Of a DNA stretch of 64,000 nucleotides, positions 7,651-17,912 are shown piece by piece (position 1 is the first letter of the stretch; each line of letters begins with the position of its first letter). The stretch spans positions 1-64,000 of the forward strand of contig JAEYOQ010000026.1 in the NCBI GenBank assembly GCA_023411555.1, written 5' to 3'. Both the position numbers and the translations under genes were made by a program. Under the pieces are notes generated by a model. That model was given only the letters and a program-made list of their open reading frames with translations. It was not told the DNA's origin and did not search any database. This stretch comes from Bacillota bacterium. GTDB taxonomy: Bacteria; Bacillota; Clostridia; Lachnospirales; Lachnospiraceae.

Positions 7651-10600
7651 TTATCGTATTTCCCTCCCTGGTATTAGAGTGACCCTAGGGCTTACCAGTA
7701 TCCCGCTCCTCTTTAACTGATATTCATAAGCCCAAGCTGCTCCTTCTGTTCTCCAGGCCTTGGGTCCAATCCATTGTTCTGTATGGTTACAGTTATGAAT
7801 CGGTCCAAAGGTATTCACACGATTACCAAAGGCGGTTATACTGATTACATGTCTTCCCTCCTTAACCTCACCCAGCTCCAGTGTATAGGGTGAGAGGGCG
7901 ATATAGCCTTTGTCCACACCGTCCAGTGCGATCTTAATCACCGGACATCTGAACTGTGGGATCTCCAGCTTTAGCTTTCCTGTAGTGGTCTGCACCGGTA
8001 GCTCATAGGTAATGTTACCACCATAGAAGGGAAGCCCCTGCATACAGATATCACCAAAGGAAAGTTCTCTGACCGGCTTATGTATTACAGCACTGGAGCC
8101 GGCCACATGAACAGAGAAATCACCGAGCAAATACATATATTCTACATCCTTATGAGAATGATAAGGTATTGTTATCTCCAGTATATTCTCTCCAAGATTA
8201 AGTCCGGGTAAGGCTATGGTCTTGATATCCCTGTCAGTATACCAGCCTGTTACTACAACCGGAACCTCTCTTCCATTCAGCTTTATTCCAGTATCCTCCG
8301 CTGCCTCGAGGGCCAAGGATGGCAATGAAACCTCACATTCAGTATTAATACGGAACCGGAGGGTTAATTGATGTTCGGGGGAGGGTTTTTCCTTCCTAAG
8401 CCAAGGTTGAGCATATGCCTCGGTACGGATGGGATATCCAAGCTTCTCACGAAAGAGATTATCGATTCGCAGAAGCTCCTCAGCCTCCTGCCATGGTCCT
8501 TCATCGAAACGGTATTCCGCTATATCAAGCACTAGTACATTCGGTTCGGAAAGCGTCACCGGAACCTTAGATAAGTTGCTTAACGACATAAGCTTAATCT
8601 CTTTATGATCGTCTGCTCCTTGCTCCAGACTATCTTTATTGTCCGACGGCAGAATGTCTTTTGCTGTTGCCTCATACAAGACCTCTACAACCGACTCCTT
8701 CATATAAGGCTCTAGATAATATAAGAGGGCATCATGATCGTAGACTGTTTCCTTCCAATAGGTCTTGCCATCCCCATAGGAACACTCAAAGGAGCAGGTC
8801 TCTCCGGTAAAGGCATCATATTTTATCAGCTTCCAGCTTCCTTGTAGGCTGATGATAAGCTCCTCCCGGTTCGGTAGATCTGGATTAAGCATCTTCTCTG
8901 AATGGGAAATAAACAACCAGCGTCCGTCCCCATCCGTTCGCATCTGATATAACAGGTTATTCGTTCTCGTTCCCTGTACCGTCCGAACCTCCAGGGTCCG
9001 ATAAGGTATCAGACTTGTCAAAATCTCATTCTCAGTAAATTCGATCCATTTGCACATAGCAATAAACTCTTCTAGCTCTACCGACCTAACTGCATCGATA
9101 TGGGTTGGAGTCTTCCCCGTAAAGATAACCCTTCCACCTCTCTTAACAAATGCTCGGAGCCGATCCAATGTAGTCTTACGTAAGGTTACGCAATTGGGAA
9201 CCAGTACGACATCATACTCCATGGCTCCAACCAAAAAGCCTTCTGAAAGGTTGGCCTTTTCCTCCGGTTGAAGCTGTGGCAGCAATGACTCCGCTATAAA
9301 ATCAAAGTCAATTAAACCATACAGGAGCCAAGAGACTAACTGCTGAAAGCTACGATCCATCTCGCCACGAATTCCTTCCGTATGCTCCCTGGTCCCCCAA
9401 TATAACCAGTAGGATTCGATCGGATGGATGACCCCTACCCTAACTAGAGGCTTTCCTCGCGTCAGAGCCGTATTTATTCTGGCAAAATAATTCTCAATAA
9501 GAGAATATTCCTTATACCAGGGAGACTGGTATCCAATGGGAGCCGGATAATCCCTCTTTGCTTCTCCGTCCATAGATGTCCAGGTCAAATGGTGAACACG
9601 GACGGTGACACCTAAGGCTGCCTGCCAATCTCCGGCCAGCTTATGTCCTCTAAAATCAAAATCCCAGTTAGTAACACCATAGATCTCACTCATAACACCT
9701 GGACAATTGTATTGATGCACCGCGCTTTGAGCTTGCTTTGCCGTAGTAAGCTCTCTTCTGTCACAGAGCATGTCTATGCCTGGTAGACCGAAGGAGCGAT
9801 AGGAACGCATGGCCTCTCCCAAGGCTGCAGTCTGAGAATGCAAGGTTGGCTCCTCCATCATATGCCCGGTCAACAGAATATTATGCTCCCTACACCATTT
9901 GCCTATCGTATCTGCAAAAGCCTCGGTAAACCGCTCACATACATGGTCATGATACCGATAGCGGTGAATCGAGATCTCCAATCCCGGCAGGTCCCAAAAA
10001 ATCTCAGGCAAATGATTGAGAAAGGAGGTGCCGTAGCTTTTCTTATAGGTCACTTCAAAATCATCGGTATAGGGTATCGTTAATGTTATCTTATCCTCTG
10101 CAAAGTTCAACATAGTCTTATGAGAAAATTGAGGCTCATCAGTGAAGATGGCCGGAATGCTTCCACCAAAACTGTCTCCAAGCTCACGATGATATGCCTC
10201 GTGAGTGACATCAAGAAAGCACTTCACTGCAGCAGAATCCAAGGTATTTAGATATGCTTCATTATTAAACCATGCATTGTTCCCTGATATCTCGAGATAC
10301 GCATACCAGGCATCGTAGCCTTCTGAACATTCCTGATGCTTATCAATTTTTCGATAATCTTCAAGGTACCCGCGCTTCAATAACACCTCGTACTTCGCTA
10401 GAAAGCTTCGACTATTCCCCCTGACCGCTCTTGCAGAGGAATCCAGAGAGTCTTCCTCCCTATTACCGTCCTCCGATAACTCCTCCGAGGAGAACACTAA
10501 GAAACGTATCCGATATTTCTCATCTCTGGTCACCAAGCCTCCTGCTGCCCCGGATGGCCAACGATCTTCATCATATAGCCAGGTCAGCATATCCTTATCC

Positions 10601-10851
10601 TTGGCATAATCATGGGTATATTTAACAAGATCCATAAATTCTTCACTGAGATAAGGAACATCTAATCCTGTCCTAGAATGAATATGGGCTCCCCCCATTC
10701 CCATCTCCTTTAATTCGGATAAGGTATTCTCAATCTGAGTCTTTGTAATCTTGGTATTCCATGCCCAAAAAGGAGTTCCTCGATATTCCTTACCAGGGTG
10801 TCGAAACAACTCAGGATCAAGCCTTAGCTCACCACTTCTTGGATATAACAT
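7651..10851 (-). CDS. Large GH106-like glycoside hydrolase (rhamnosidase-like)
   Basis: A 1066-residue protein with no signal peptide, so probably cytoplasmic. The N-terminal half is a TIM-barrel-like region opening with PFWAWN, then MGMGGAHIHSRTGL and WLYDEDRWPSG, motifs seen in large proteins related to alpha-L-rhamnosidase family GH106. A glutamine-amidotransferase-like segment (VLVPNCVTLRKTTLDRLRAF) follows near the middle, and the C-terminal third is beta-rich with a jelly-roll sugar-binding look. I start at the ATG at 10851, eight bases after GGGAGG; an upstream GTG (10860) overlaps that site. It has its own extended -10 promoter. The family is reasonably clear; the substrate is not, and a role on an imported oligosaccharide is inferred from the locus. 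Confidence 0.62.
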   Translation of the reverse strand: MLYPRSGELRLDPELFRHPGKEYRGTPFWAWNTKITKTQIENTLSELKEMGMGGAHIHSRTGLDVPYLSEEFMDLVKYTHDYAKDKDMLTWLYDEDRWPSGAAGGLVTRDEKYRIRFLVFSSEELSEDGNREEDSLDSSARAVRGNSRSFLAKYEVLLKRGYLEDYRKIDKHQECSEGYDAWYAYLEISGNNAWFNNEAYLNTLDSAAVKCFLDVTHEAYHRELGDSFGGSIPAIFTDEPQFSHKTMLNFAEDKITLTIPYTDDFEVTYKKSYGTSFLNHLPEIFWDLPGLEISIHRYRYHDHVCERFTEAFADTIGKWCREHNILLTGHMMEEPTLHSQTAALGEAMRSYRSFGLPGIDMLCDRRELTTAKQAQSAVHQYNCPGVMSEIYGVTNWDFDFRGHKLAGDWQAALGVTVRVHHLTWTSMDGEAKRDYPAPIGYQSPWYKEYSLIENYFARINTALTRGKPLVRVGVIHPIESYWLYWGTREHTEGIRGEMDRSFQQLVSWLLYGLIDFDFIAESLLPQLQPEEKANLSEGFLVGAMEYDVVLVPNCVTLRKTTLDRLRAFVKRGGRVIFTGKTPTHIDAVRSVELEEFIAMCKWIEFTENEILTSLIPYRTLEVRTVQGTRTNNLLYQMRTDGDGRWLFISHSEKMLNPDLPNREELIISLQGSWKLIKYDAFTGETCSFECSYGDGKTYWKETVYDHDALLYYLEPYMKESVVEVLYEATAKDILPSDNKDSLEQGADDHKEIKLMSLSNLSKVPVTLSEPNVLVLDIAEYRFDEGPWQEAEELLRIDNLFREKLGYPIRTEAYAQPWLRKEKPSPEHQLTLRFRINTECEVSLPSLALEAAEDTGIKLNGREVPVVVTGWYTDRDIKTIALPGLNLGENILEITIPYHSHKDVEYMYLLGDFSVHVAGSSAVIHKPVRELSFGDICMQGLPFYGGNITYELPVQTTTGKLKLEIPQFRCPVIKIALDGVDKGYIALSPYTLELGEVKEGRHVISITAFGNRVNTFGPIHNCNHTEQWIGPKAWRTEGAAWAYEYQLKRSGILVSPRVTLIPGREIR

Positions 10852-10917
10852 TATTAACACCTCCCACTTCTATTTGCATAGCAACAGTATTACATGATAT
10901 AAAATCTCTATGTATAC

Positions 10918-10926
10918 ATTATAACA
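10918..10926 (-). promoter_or_regulatory. Extended -10 promoter of the GH106-like gene
   Basis: Minus-strand TGTTATAAT. A TTGCAA lies 14 bases upstream of the -10 box, too close to be a normal -35, so the extended -10 probably carries recognition. Confidence 0.5.
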
Positions 10927-11047
10927 GCTTTACGAGCTTGCAATAATATTTGTACTGCGATATTTCTTAACAAATTTAATTATGACCATAACTCAAAGGA
11001 CTCATAACAAAAAAGCACGCTTCGCGAACTCTCTATTGTCATGAATT

Positions 11048-11093
11048 AAGAACTCCAAGAGAAGAAGCTATCTGCTTCCTCTTGGAGTTCTCT
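11048..11093 (-). terminator. Terminator of the GH130 gene
   Basis: Long stem: AGAACTCCAAGAG near 11049-11061 pairs with CTCTTGGAGTTCT near 11080-11092, with an inner GAAG/CTTC extension. The T-run on the minus strand is modest. It separates the GH130 gene from the GH106-like gene. Confidence 0.55.
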
Positions 11094-11122
11094 TATATAC
11101 TCATTATAAATATCACTTATTT

Positions 11123-12127
11123 TTACGATATGGGCTTACAAAGGGCAATCAGATCCTCAACTCTTGCCGTTGCCATACATTCAACGGTGTCGGAAGCTCC
11201 ATAGTATATCTTAACCTCGCCATCCTCCTCCAGTATCATCCCACCCGGGAAGATGACATTCGTACGAAAACCGCCTTCGGTCTCATAATCCGTCTCCGGT
11301 GCAATCAAAGGCTCCTTGGACATGCCGATTATCTTTGAGGGATCCTCCAGATCCAGCAGCATAATGCCCGCACAATAACGCTTCTGCCACTTATCCTCCC
11401 ATCCGTTCTTGCCACGGGTACGGTCAATATCTACGGAATGGAATAGCGTAAGCCAGCCATACTTCGTCTTTACAGGCGGTGCACCTGGTCCGATCTTATC
11501 ATTGGCAAAGGGAACATCCTCAACAGCTAAGAGAAGCTTAGTATCACCCCAATATTTTAAATCGTAGGAGTAGGACATCCAAGTATCAAAGCGATCCACT
11601 CCTCCACGGGAATATACGGGGAAGGGACGTTCCAGACGTACATATCTTCCACCGATTTTCTCAGGAAATAAGACCATGTTACGGTTATCCGGTGCGGTAA
11701 GAGACAATATGGTAACCGTCTTTAGATCTTCTGTTACCCCGATTCCTCCTCGAAGTCCATGCTTAGTATCTACAGCAAAACACAGATAGCATTTATCCTC
11801 GATTATGGTAAGCCTTGGATCGTAAACCTTCGTCACATCCGGATCACCGATATCCTCTACTGTTAAAAATGGTTTCTCCTGCACCTTCCAAGAGATACCG
11901 TCTTCACTAAAGGCTAGACCGATGAGACATCCGTCGAAACCACCCTTGCCGTTATAATCATAATCATTTCGAAAAGCCATAATATAGCTTCCTCTGTATT
12001 TCACTACGCCCGCATTGAAGATACATTCTGCCTTATAAGGAATGTCCTTTGCACTTAGAACCGGTTCTCCCCCGTTATAACGGGTAATTACATTGCTCGA
12101 TTTTAGTATTGGTTGCATGATAGCCAT
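11123..12127 (-). CDS. GH130-family beta-mannoside phosphorylase
   Basis: A 334-residue five-bladed beta-propeller enzyme. GH130 members phosphorolyse beta-mannosides, releasing mannose 1-phosphate, in the cytoplasm. Family marks are an N-terminal YNGGEPVLSAKDIPY segment followed by FNAGVVKYRGSYIMAFR, an SEDGISWK turn, the conserved YDPR near residue 101 that places the catalytic aspartate, DNRNMVLFPEKIGGRYVRLERPFP, and a C-terminal YYGASDTV. I use the ATG at 12127, six bases after AGGTG; the upstream GTG (12136) overlaps that site. The GH130 subfamily, and so whether the substrate is mannosyl-glucose, a manno-oligosaccharide or beta-1,2-mannobiose, cannot be settled by eye. It lies downstream of the chemoreceptor and sensor genes. 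Confidence 0.85.
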   Translation of the reverse strand: MAIMQPILKSSNVITRYNGGEPVLSAKDIPYKAECIFNAGVVKYRGSYIMAFRNDYDYNGKGGFDGCLIGLAFSEDGISWKVQEKPFLTVEDIGDPDVTKVYDPRLTIIEDKCYLCFAVDTKHGLRGGIGVTEDLKTVTILSLTAPDNRNMVLFPEKIGGRYVRLERPFPVYSRGGVDRFDTWMSYSYDLKYWGDTKLLLAVEDVPFANDKIGPGAPPVKTKYGWLTLFHSVDIDRTRGKNGWEDKWQKRYCAGIMLLDLEDPSKIIGMSKEPLIAPETDYETEGGFRTNVIFPGGMILEEDGEVKIYYGASDTVECMATARVEDLIALCKPIS

Positions 12128-12195
12128 AATAAACACCTATTCTTTCTCTTAGATTGTTCGTTTCAAATTATGAATTCTGTATGTGGTTGCATCGT

Positions 12196-14253
12196 CTATT
12201 CAATCTTAAAACTCTTAATTGCTTCCTCAAGCTGCTTTACATTCTCTTTTAAATCGGTTGCTTCTTCATTCAGGGCTTTCACAGCGCGTAACTGATCCTC
12301 AGCAGTTGTCTCTACTTCCTCCGACGCCGCTGCTGTCTCTTCCGAAATTGCTGATATATTCACTATTGCATTCAGGGTTAATGCCTTCACCTTTTCAATA
12401 TCCTTGATTTCCTCTGAGATAATACCAAGCCGGTTAACCAACATCTCAACATGATAATTAATCTGATCAAATGCCTCTACCGTATTGTGTAGGGCAGTTT
12501 CCTGAGAACTCGCGATTATTTCTGTTTCCCTTACAGAAGCCACAGCGCTTTTTGTCTTACTTTGAATTAGATTAATCATTAAACTGATCTTCTTTGCAGC
12601 CTCTGCAGAGTCTGATGCCAGCTTTCTGATTTCCTCTGCAACAACAGCAAAGCCTTTGCCTGCTTGACCGGCTCTCGCCGCTTCAATGCTTGCATTTAAG
12701 GAGAGAAGATTTGTCTGTACCGTTATCTCAGTAATTACATTAATGATATCATTGATTGCTCTGGACTCCTCCTCCAGCTCCTGAATACTTGCTATTGTAG
12801 TCTTATTAATTTCGGCAGTAGCCTCCGTCTTAGCTTCAAGAACATCGATTATCCCAATTCCGTCCTTGACGATGGATATTGCTGTTTGAGCGATTTTATC
12901 TATCTCACCGGTATTGTCATATACTCGATTAATTCGTTCTGCCAGATCATTGGTTTGCACCAGACACTGCTCCGTATCCTGAGCCTGATCGGTTACACCC
13001 TGCTGAATATCCCTAATTGCTATTCCGATATTTTTACTGGACTCCAGCATAATCTGCGAGCTGGCATCTACCTTATCAGAGGATTTTAGAACCTTATCGC
13101 CGATTGCAGAGGTCTTCTCAATCAGGTTCTTCATATTATGTATCATATGATTTACACTATTACTAAGGGATCCGAATTCATCCACCCTTTTGGTATCAAT
13201 CCGAACAGTCAGATTGCCCTCTGCTGCCTGAGCCAGCTTTGACATAATCATATGAATTGCTTTACTGATATCCGCAGAAATCAGTACTCCGGTTCCAATA
13301 GCCAGAGCTACTGCGATCAACACCATAACAAAGGTTAGGTCCTTAATGATGTCAGCCTGCTTTACCAGATGCGAATAGGGAATAAGGGCACAGGCTATAG
13401 CTCCCGTATCCTCTATCTTGGCATATACATAAAAATACTTCTCATTATTAATTTCAACATATTCATAGCCACTTTCCTCATCCAGCTCCAATGACTTCTG
13501 AAAGAACTGACTTGTTGTAAATATAGGGACATCACTGTCTTCCCCCTCTATAATCTCTCTTCCGTCAGGACTGATAAAAGCAAAGCTACTCCCCTCTGGT
13601 AGGTCGAGATCATCAATGACCTCCTGCAATACAGCCTTCTTTACATCAATCATAATGTAACCAATGGGACTTGAGCCGGTATTAAAGTATTCTCGAATAA
13701 GAGTAATACCATACTTTTCTTTCTTGAACCCCAACTCTTGGTCGAAAAACTCATGATAGCCACTCCACAATAACCTTTTCTTCGTAGCACTTACCCACTT
13801 TGCCTCTGCTGTCTCCTTAAACATCGTATAGGGCAGCTCCTTATTCGCCTCCTGTATAAAGGAACCTGAAGATGCAATCTCTTTCCCATAATTTGTAATC
13901 ACAACTATGTTTTCAACTATACTGTTGGCTGTTGCCATAAATACTATATTGTTACGTAGTTTAGTAAGAATCTCATTCTCCTGAGCTGAGTTCTTCTTAT
14001 AATAGCCAGTGAAATACTGCTTCATAATGGCATCATTTTGAAGCTGAAGAGATATATCTTCTACATTATTTAATATAAGACCATAATACTGAGCAGCCGT
14101 ATTGATGCCCGCGGCAGTTGAATTCTCATAATTCCCTAATATCTTCTCGGAGGCTTTCATATAAGAGACGAAGCCTAATATAATAATGCATAGCACAGGT
14201 ATGAGAAAGCAGAAAACCAGCTTTCCCCTAATACTTGAAACCCACATTTTCAT
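12196..14253 (-). CDS. Methyl-accepting chemotaxis receptor
   Basis: A 685-residue transmembrane receptor. A first membrane helix (about 11-31) and a second (about 308-330) bracket an extracytoplasmic Cache-like sensor. A HAMP linker follows, then a long cytoplasmic coiled coil with the signalling tip NLLSLNASIEAARAGQAGKG and FAVVAEEIRKLA. The protein should send ligand occupancy to CheA/CheW. It is encoded immediately after the YesM/YesN-type pair (68 bp) and just before the GH130 gene, which suggests that the sugar handled by this locus is also a chemoattractant. The ATG is preceded by AGAAAGG; its upstream sequence shares 21 identical bases with the spoIIIAD start (see repeat entries). Confidence 0.92.
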   Translation of the reverse strand: MKMWVSSIRGKLVFCFLIPVLCIIILGFVSYMKASEKILGNYENSTAAGINTAAQYYGLILNNVEDISLQLQNDAIMKQYFTGYYKKNSAQENEILTKLRNNIVFMATANSIVENIVVITNYGKEIASSGSFIQEANKELPYTMFKETAEAKWVSATKKRLLWSGYHEFFDQELGFKKEKYGITLIREYFNTGSSPIGYIMIDVKKAVLQEVIDDLDLPEGSSFAFISPDGREIIEGEDSDVPIFTTSQFFQKSLELDEESGYEYVEINNEKYFYVYAKIEDTGAIACALIPYSHLVKQADIIKDLTFVMVLIAVALAIGTGVLISADISKAIHMIMSKLAQAAEGNLTVRIDTKRVDEFGSLSNSVNHMIHNMKNLIEKTSAIGDKVLKSSDKVDASSQIMLESSKNIGIAIRDIQQGVTDQAQDTEQCLVQTNDLAERINRVYDNTGEIDKIAQTAISIVKDGIGIIDVLEAKTEATAEINKTTIASIQELEEESRAINDIINVITEITVQTNLLSLNASIEAARAGQAGKGFAVVAEEIRKLASDSAEAAKKISLMINLIQSKTKSAVASVRETEIIASSQETALHNTVEAFDQINYHVEMLVNRLGIISEEIKDIEKVKALTLNAIVNISAISEETAAASEEVETTAEDQLRAVKALNEEATDLKENVKQLEEAIKSFKIE

Positions 14254-14254
14254 A

Positions 14255-14275
14255 ATTAATAACCATGCCTTTCTC
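14255..14275. repeat. 21-bp exact repeat, copy 1 (upstream of the chemoreceptor)
   Basis: Bases 14255-14275 are identical to 56786-56806. Both copies lie just 5' of, or across, a minus-strand translation start and contain AGAAAGG followed by an ATG. In this copy the inner ATG is out of frame with the chemoreceptor gene. Confidence 0.7.
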
Positions 14276-14321
14276 GATGCATGAATACTTATTCCTGTGT
14301 AATATTCTTAGTCTACATAGT

Positions 14322-15962
14322 TTATTTATCAATCAGCAGCTTTTCTCTATATTCAGTGGGGGTACAACCATAATGTTTTTTAAAGACACTGGAAAAATAG
14401 CGTTGTGAGCTATATCCTGTACTCTGTGCTACATCCTGAATCTTATTGGTCGGATTCTGCAGCAGTTCTCCCGCCCGTTCCATTCTCTTCTGTATTAAAT
14501 ACTCTGTGAAGCCTTCTCCTGTCTTTTGCTTAAAAATCTGCCTTACGTAATTGGAGCTGAAAAACAATTGTGAGGAGGCACTTTCCAGATTAAAATCTTC
14601 ATTTGCCAGATTATGCTCAATTAGGGTCTTAATATCATAAACCAACTTGTCACCCTGGTTTGAGATAATTACTGAAAACTCGTCACAGCGGCGGGTAATA
14701 TAATCCTCCAGCATCAACTTTGTATCATATAAGGTTCCGTAAAGTATTTGATCCTTAATATATTGCTTCATCTTCTCATCCTGCCAGAAACGGAAAGAGC
14801 TTCCCGACTCCATCATTGCATGATCCAGGGAAAAAATCAGACCAAAGATTGACATATTCACATACTCAGCAGAGGTCAAATAGAAGTTCTCGTAGTACTG
14901 AATGATATCTTGTAGAATAGCAAGCGCCTTGTCTTTTTTGGCGAGGCGGATGTTGAGGATTAATTTCTCTTCCAGTTCCTGTGGCTTTTTACGTACCGGT
15001 TCCATACTCCGATTATCCAGTTGCTGTTTCGCTTCTTCATAATTCATAACACAGCTTTGGTCAGGAAGTATCGTCTTAGTAACAAGAAGTGCTTCCTCGT
15101 AGGATTTAGCTATCTGCTCTAATCTCGGATAGATCTTGCCAAGAGCACATATCAGACGAATATTATAGTATTTCTGAAAGCTGTGATTCATCTTTTCGAT
15201 TCCAGATCGTAGTCCGGTATAGAAATCGAATACATCTGCATGTGTACTGCAAAATATAATAGTAAGCTGCTTATCATGAAACCCTACAGCATAGGTCTTC
15301 GTATCAGAATCAAAGTACTCATCCTTAATAATTCTAAGAAAATCCTCAATCAGATTTTGGCTGGCGAAGCTCCATTTGACATCTACGGTATCTCCCAGTA
15401 ATTTTAGATTTCCGCAGCAATAATAGCGTGCTTTCAAGTCCAGTCTAATCCCCTTCGCTTCATCGATTAACTTCCTATTCTCAGAAGGCTTTTGAAGAAT
15501 CTCCTTAAGGAAGCGCTCCTGCATGAATAATAGATTATCATCAAAATGAGTCTGAAGCTCCATCATATTACGGAGTAAGGCTTCATTATTCTCTATCTCT
15601 GTTATCAGCTTACCAATCACCTCAAAAAGCTCATCGGGCAGAAAGGGTTTTAAAAGGTAATTCGTTATCCCTAATTCCATCGCTGTTTTCGCATAGGCAA
15701 AATCATCATAACCGCTGATTATGATGGTCTTCAGATCAACTCCCGTATCCTTTAAAGCCTTAATCAACTCTAGTCCGCTAAGCTGCGGCATGCAGATATC
15801 AGTGATTAAGATATCCGGCTTTAACTCCTCTACCATGGAGATGGCTTGCTTTCCATCCTCTGCACAGCCAACCACCTCAACATCGAGAGTTGATAGATTA
15901 ATGCTCTTTGCAACTAAATCCCTAACATATGCTTCATCATCCGCGATTAGAATACGATACAT
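14322..15962 (-). CDS. YesN-type AraC-family response regulator
   Basis: A 546-residue regulator. The receiver domain (about 1-120) has acid pocket D8/D9, phospho-acceptor D55 in ILITDICMPQ, and the conserved lysine in NYLLKPF. A middle region (about 130-430) of low similarity follows, as usual for YesN proteins, and then a two-part AraC helix-turn-helix at the C-terminus ending in SQRYFSSVFKKHYGCTPTEYR. It probably activates the adjoining sugar genes when phosphorylated by the sensor kinase encoded 47 bp upstream. GGGGGG precedes the ATG by seven bases. Confidence 0.93.
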   Translation of the reverse strand: MYRILIADDEAYVRDLVAKSINLSTLDVEVVGCAEDGKQAISMVEELKPDILITDICMPQLSGLELIKALKDTGVDLKTIIISGYDDFAYAKTAMELGITNYLLKPFLPDELFEVIGKLITEIENNEALLRNMMELQTHFDDNLLFMQERFLKEILQKPSENRKLIDEAKGIRLDLKARYYCCGNLKLLGDTVDVKWSFASQNLIEDFLRIIKDEYFDSDTKTYAVGFHDKQLTIIFCSTHADVFDFYTGLRSGIEKMNHSFQKYYNIRLICALGKIYPRLEQIAKSYEEALLVTKTILPDQSCVMNYEEAKQQLDNRSMEPVRKKPQELEEKLILNIRLAKKDKALAILQDIIQYYENFYLTSAEYVNMSIFGLIFSLDHAMMESGSSFRFWQDEKMKQYIKDQILYGTLYDTKLMLEDYITRRCDEFSVIISNQGDKLVYDIKTLIEHNLANEDFNLESASSQLFFSSNYVRQIFKQKTGEGFTEYLIQKRMERAGELLQNPTNKIQDVAQSTGYSSQRYFSSVFKKHYGCTPTEYREKLLIDK

Positions 15963-16009
15963 AATTAATCCCCCCTACCTTCTTAATGTCTAAAAAGTTC
16001 ACCCTCGAT

Positions 16010-17836
16010 CTAGTTGCTACCTAGAATCTGTGCAGGAATAATAATGGTTGCTCTGGTCCATTCTCCGAACTTACTTTCAAACATTAACCCGTATTCATCA
16101 CCATAATATAACTTTATTCGTTCGTTTACGTTATAGATACCGTACCCTTCCTTCTGTTCACTCTTACCTTCCATCAGGCCGGCATTCATACTTAATAGCT
16201 TTTCCTCTTCAATTCCTAGTCCATTATCCTCTACACACAGCTTAACAACCAAAATACCGTTTTCCCCGATATTCTTACTGGAATAGATTCGGATCAATCC
16301 CTCTGTATCCTTTAGTTTTATTCCATGATAAATCGAGTTTTCGACTAATGGCTGTAAGATCAGTTTAATCGTAGGAATTCCGAGCAACTCCTCATTAACC
16401 TCAATCTGATAGGATAATTTTGTCTTATATCGTATTCGTTGTATGTTCAGATAACTTCTGACATGCTCAATCTCATCCTTTAGGGTGATTATTTCGTTAC
16501 CGTTATTAAGGCTCAGTCGAAAAAACTTTCCCAGAGAATTCGAAAGGATACTAATCTCAGAAGCCCCTTGATCTGCTGCCTGCCAGGTAATTGCATTCAA
16601 GGTGTTATAGAGAAAATGAGGATTAATCTGAGCCTGTAACGCCTTCAACTCAGCAACACGTTTTTGCTTCTGAACATTCTTCACGTTCTCTTTTTCCTCC
16701 TTCAAAGCTTCAATACTAACATTAAGCTCTGAAATCAGATGATCGATTTCTCCGATCATATAATTAAAACCATCTGCCAAATCACCCACTTCATTTTTGT
16801 ATGGGTATTTAAACTTGACATGAAAATCCTGCTGGTCAGCCCTTCTCATTATTTTGACCAAATTATTAATCGGTGTTGTGATACTAATCGCAAGGAGAAT
16901 CGTTATAATGACACTGATGATGATGCCCAGGATAAGAATTAAGATTATGAACGTGCGTAGGGATGCAAGATTACTAAGCAGATCTGTCTTGGATTTGATG
17001 CTGAACATCCTCCAATCATTGGCCTTAATCGTCGTAAAGGTACAAAGATACTGCTCTCCTTTATATTCAACCTCTTTACAGATAGCCTTTTTATTGCTGG
17101 TTAGCCCCTCCGGGAAGCTTTTCAGTATCTCGCTCTCATCCGTACTGTAATTAACGATAGCATTACCATACTGGTCAACGATAAATATTTTATCTACGGA
17201 GGCATAATTCTCCTTTAAATACTTAACAATGGTGGCTTGCCTTAAATTAACCACGATATAGACATGCTCTACAGTTCCTACAGCTAAAAATCGAAACACT
17301 ACCGGAATTACCATCTCTTCCCCGGTAAAAATCTGATCCTTCATCGCCGGAAACCAGGCAACTGTTTTATGCGGATCATCCTCAAAGGTACTATAGAATT
17401 CTGATTCAGTAAAACGAAATTCATGATTTCTGAATTTGGTAAAGTTATCAAACTCGCTATATTTTGTATACATATAAATAGAGTGTATATATCGATCCCC
17501 TTGGCCAAGCTCTGTTAAGGAATTTGCTACCTTACCTAGGATTTCTACATATTTTCCTCCCTTGGGATCATTTAAATAATTACTCATTGGTGTGGTGAAG
17601 GATGTATTACTGCACATGGCATAAACTCGACGGATAACTGATCCAAGCTTATCCGTCAGATATGTATTGGCCTGATAGATGATGTCCTCAGAGCTTGAAT
17701 AGGTGTTCTCTAATGTATCTTCAAAGGCATAGCTATAGTATAGGTAGCCAGCAACTGAGCTATTTATCGTCAATATCGCAACACATAAGAGAATTATCTT
17801 TGTTCTGATTTTCAAGTTAGCAACCCATTTTTTCAT
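16010..17836 (-). CDS. YesM-type sensor histidine kinase
   Basis: A 608-residue kinase with a membrane helix at about 12-34, a large extracytoplasmic Cache-like domain to about 290, a second helix, a HAMP linker, a His_kinase domain with the phosphoacceptor histidine in NPHFLYNTLNAITWQ, and an HATPase domain with the N-box LVENSIYHGI and DNGLGIEEE. Kinases of this group sense oligosaccharides, often through the ABC binding protein, and phosphorylate a YesN partner, here the next gene. Its extended -10 promoter (17879-17887) lies just after the permease genes, so the pair can be transcribed separately from the transporter. Confidence 0.93.
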   Translation of the reverse strand: MKKWVANLKIRTKIILLCVAILTINSSVAGYLYYSYAFEDTLENTYSSSEDIIYQANTYLTDKLGSVIRRVYAMCSNTSFTTPMSNYLNDPKGGKYVEILGKVANSLTELGQGDRYIHSIYMYTKYSEFDNFTKFRNHEFRFTESEFYSTFEDDPHKTVAWFPAMKDQIFTGEEMVIPVVFRFLAVGTVEHVYIVVNLRQATIVKYLKENYASVDKIFIVDQYGNAIVNYSTDESEILKSFPEGLTSNKKAICKEVEYKGEQYLCTFTTIKANDWRMFSIKSKTDLLSNLASLRTFIILILILGIIISVIITILLAISITTPINNLVKIMRRADQQDFHVKFKYPYKNEVGDLADGFNYMIGEIDHLISELNVSIEALKEEKENVKNVQKQKRVAELKALQAQINPHFLYNTLNAITWQAADQGASEISILSNSLGKFFRLSLNNGNEIITLKDEIEHVRSYLNIQRIRYKTKLSYQIEVNEELLGIPTIKLILQPLVENSIYHGIKLKDTEGLIRIYSSKNIGENGILVVKLCVEDNGLGIEEEKLLSMNAGLMEGKSEQKEGYGIYNVNERIKLYYGDEYGLMFESKFGEWTRATIIIPAQILGSN

Positions 17837-17878
17837 CCTTATCCCTCACCCTATCCGTAATTCCTTTGTTATAAACCA

Positions 17879-17887
17879 ATTATAACA
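17879..17887 (-). promoter_or_regulatory. Extended -10 promoter of the sensor kinase gene
   Basis: Minus-strand TGTTATAAT, identical to the element before the GH106-like gene and before the small CxxC peptide. No convincing -35 box is present. Confidence 0.5.
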
Positions 17888-17912
17888 TAGACCAAACAGC
17901 TTATATAGTAAT

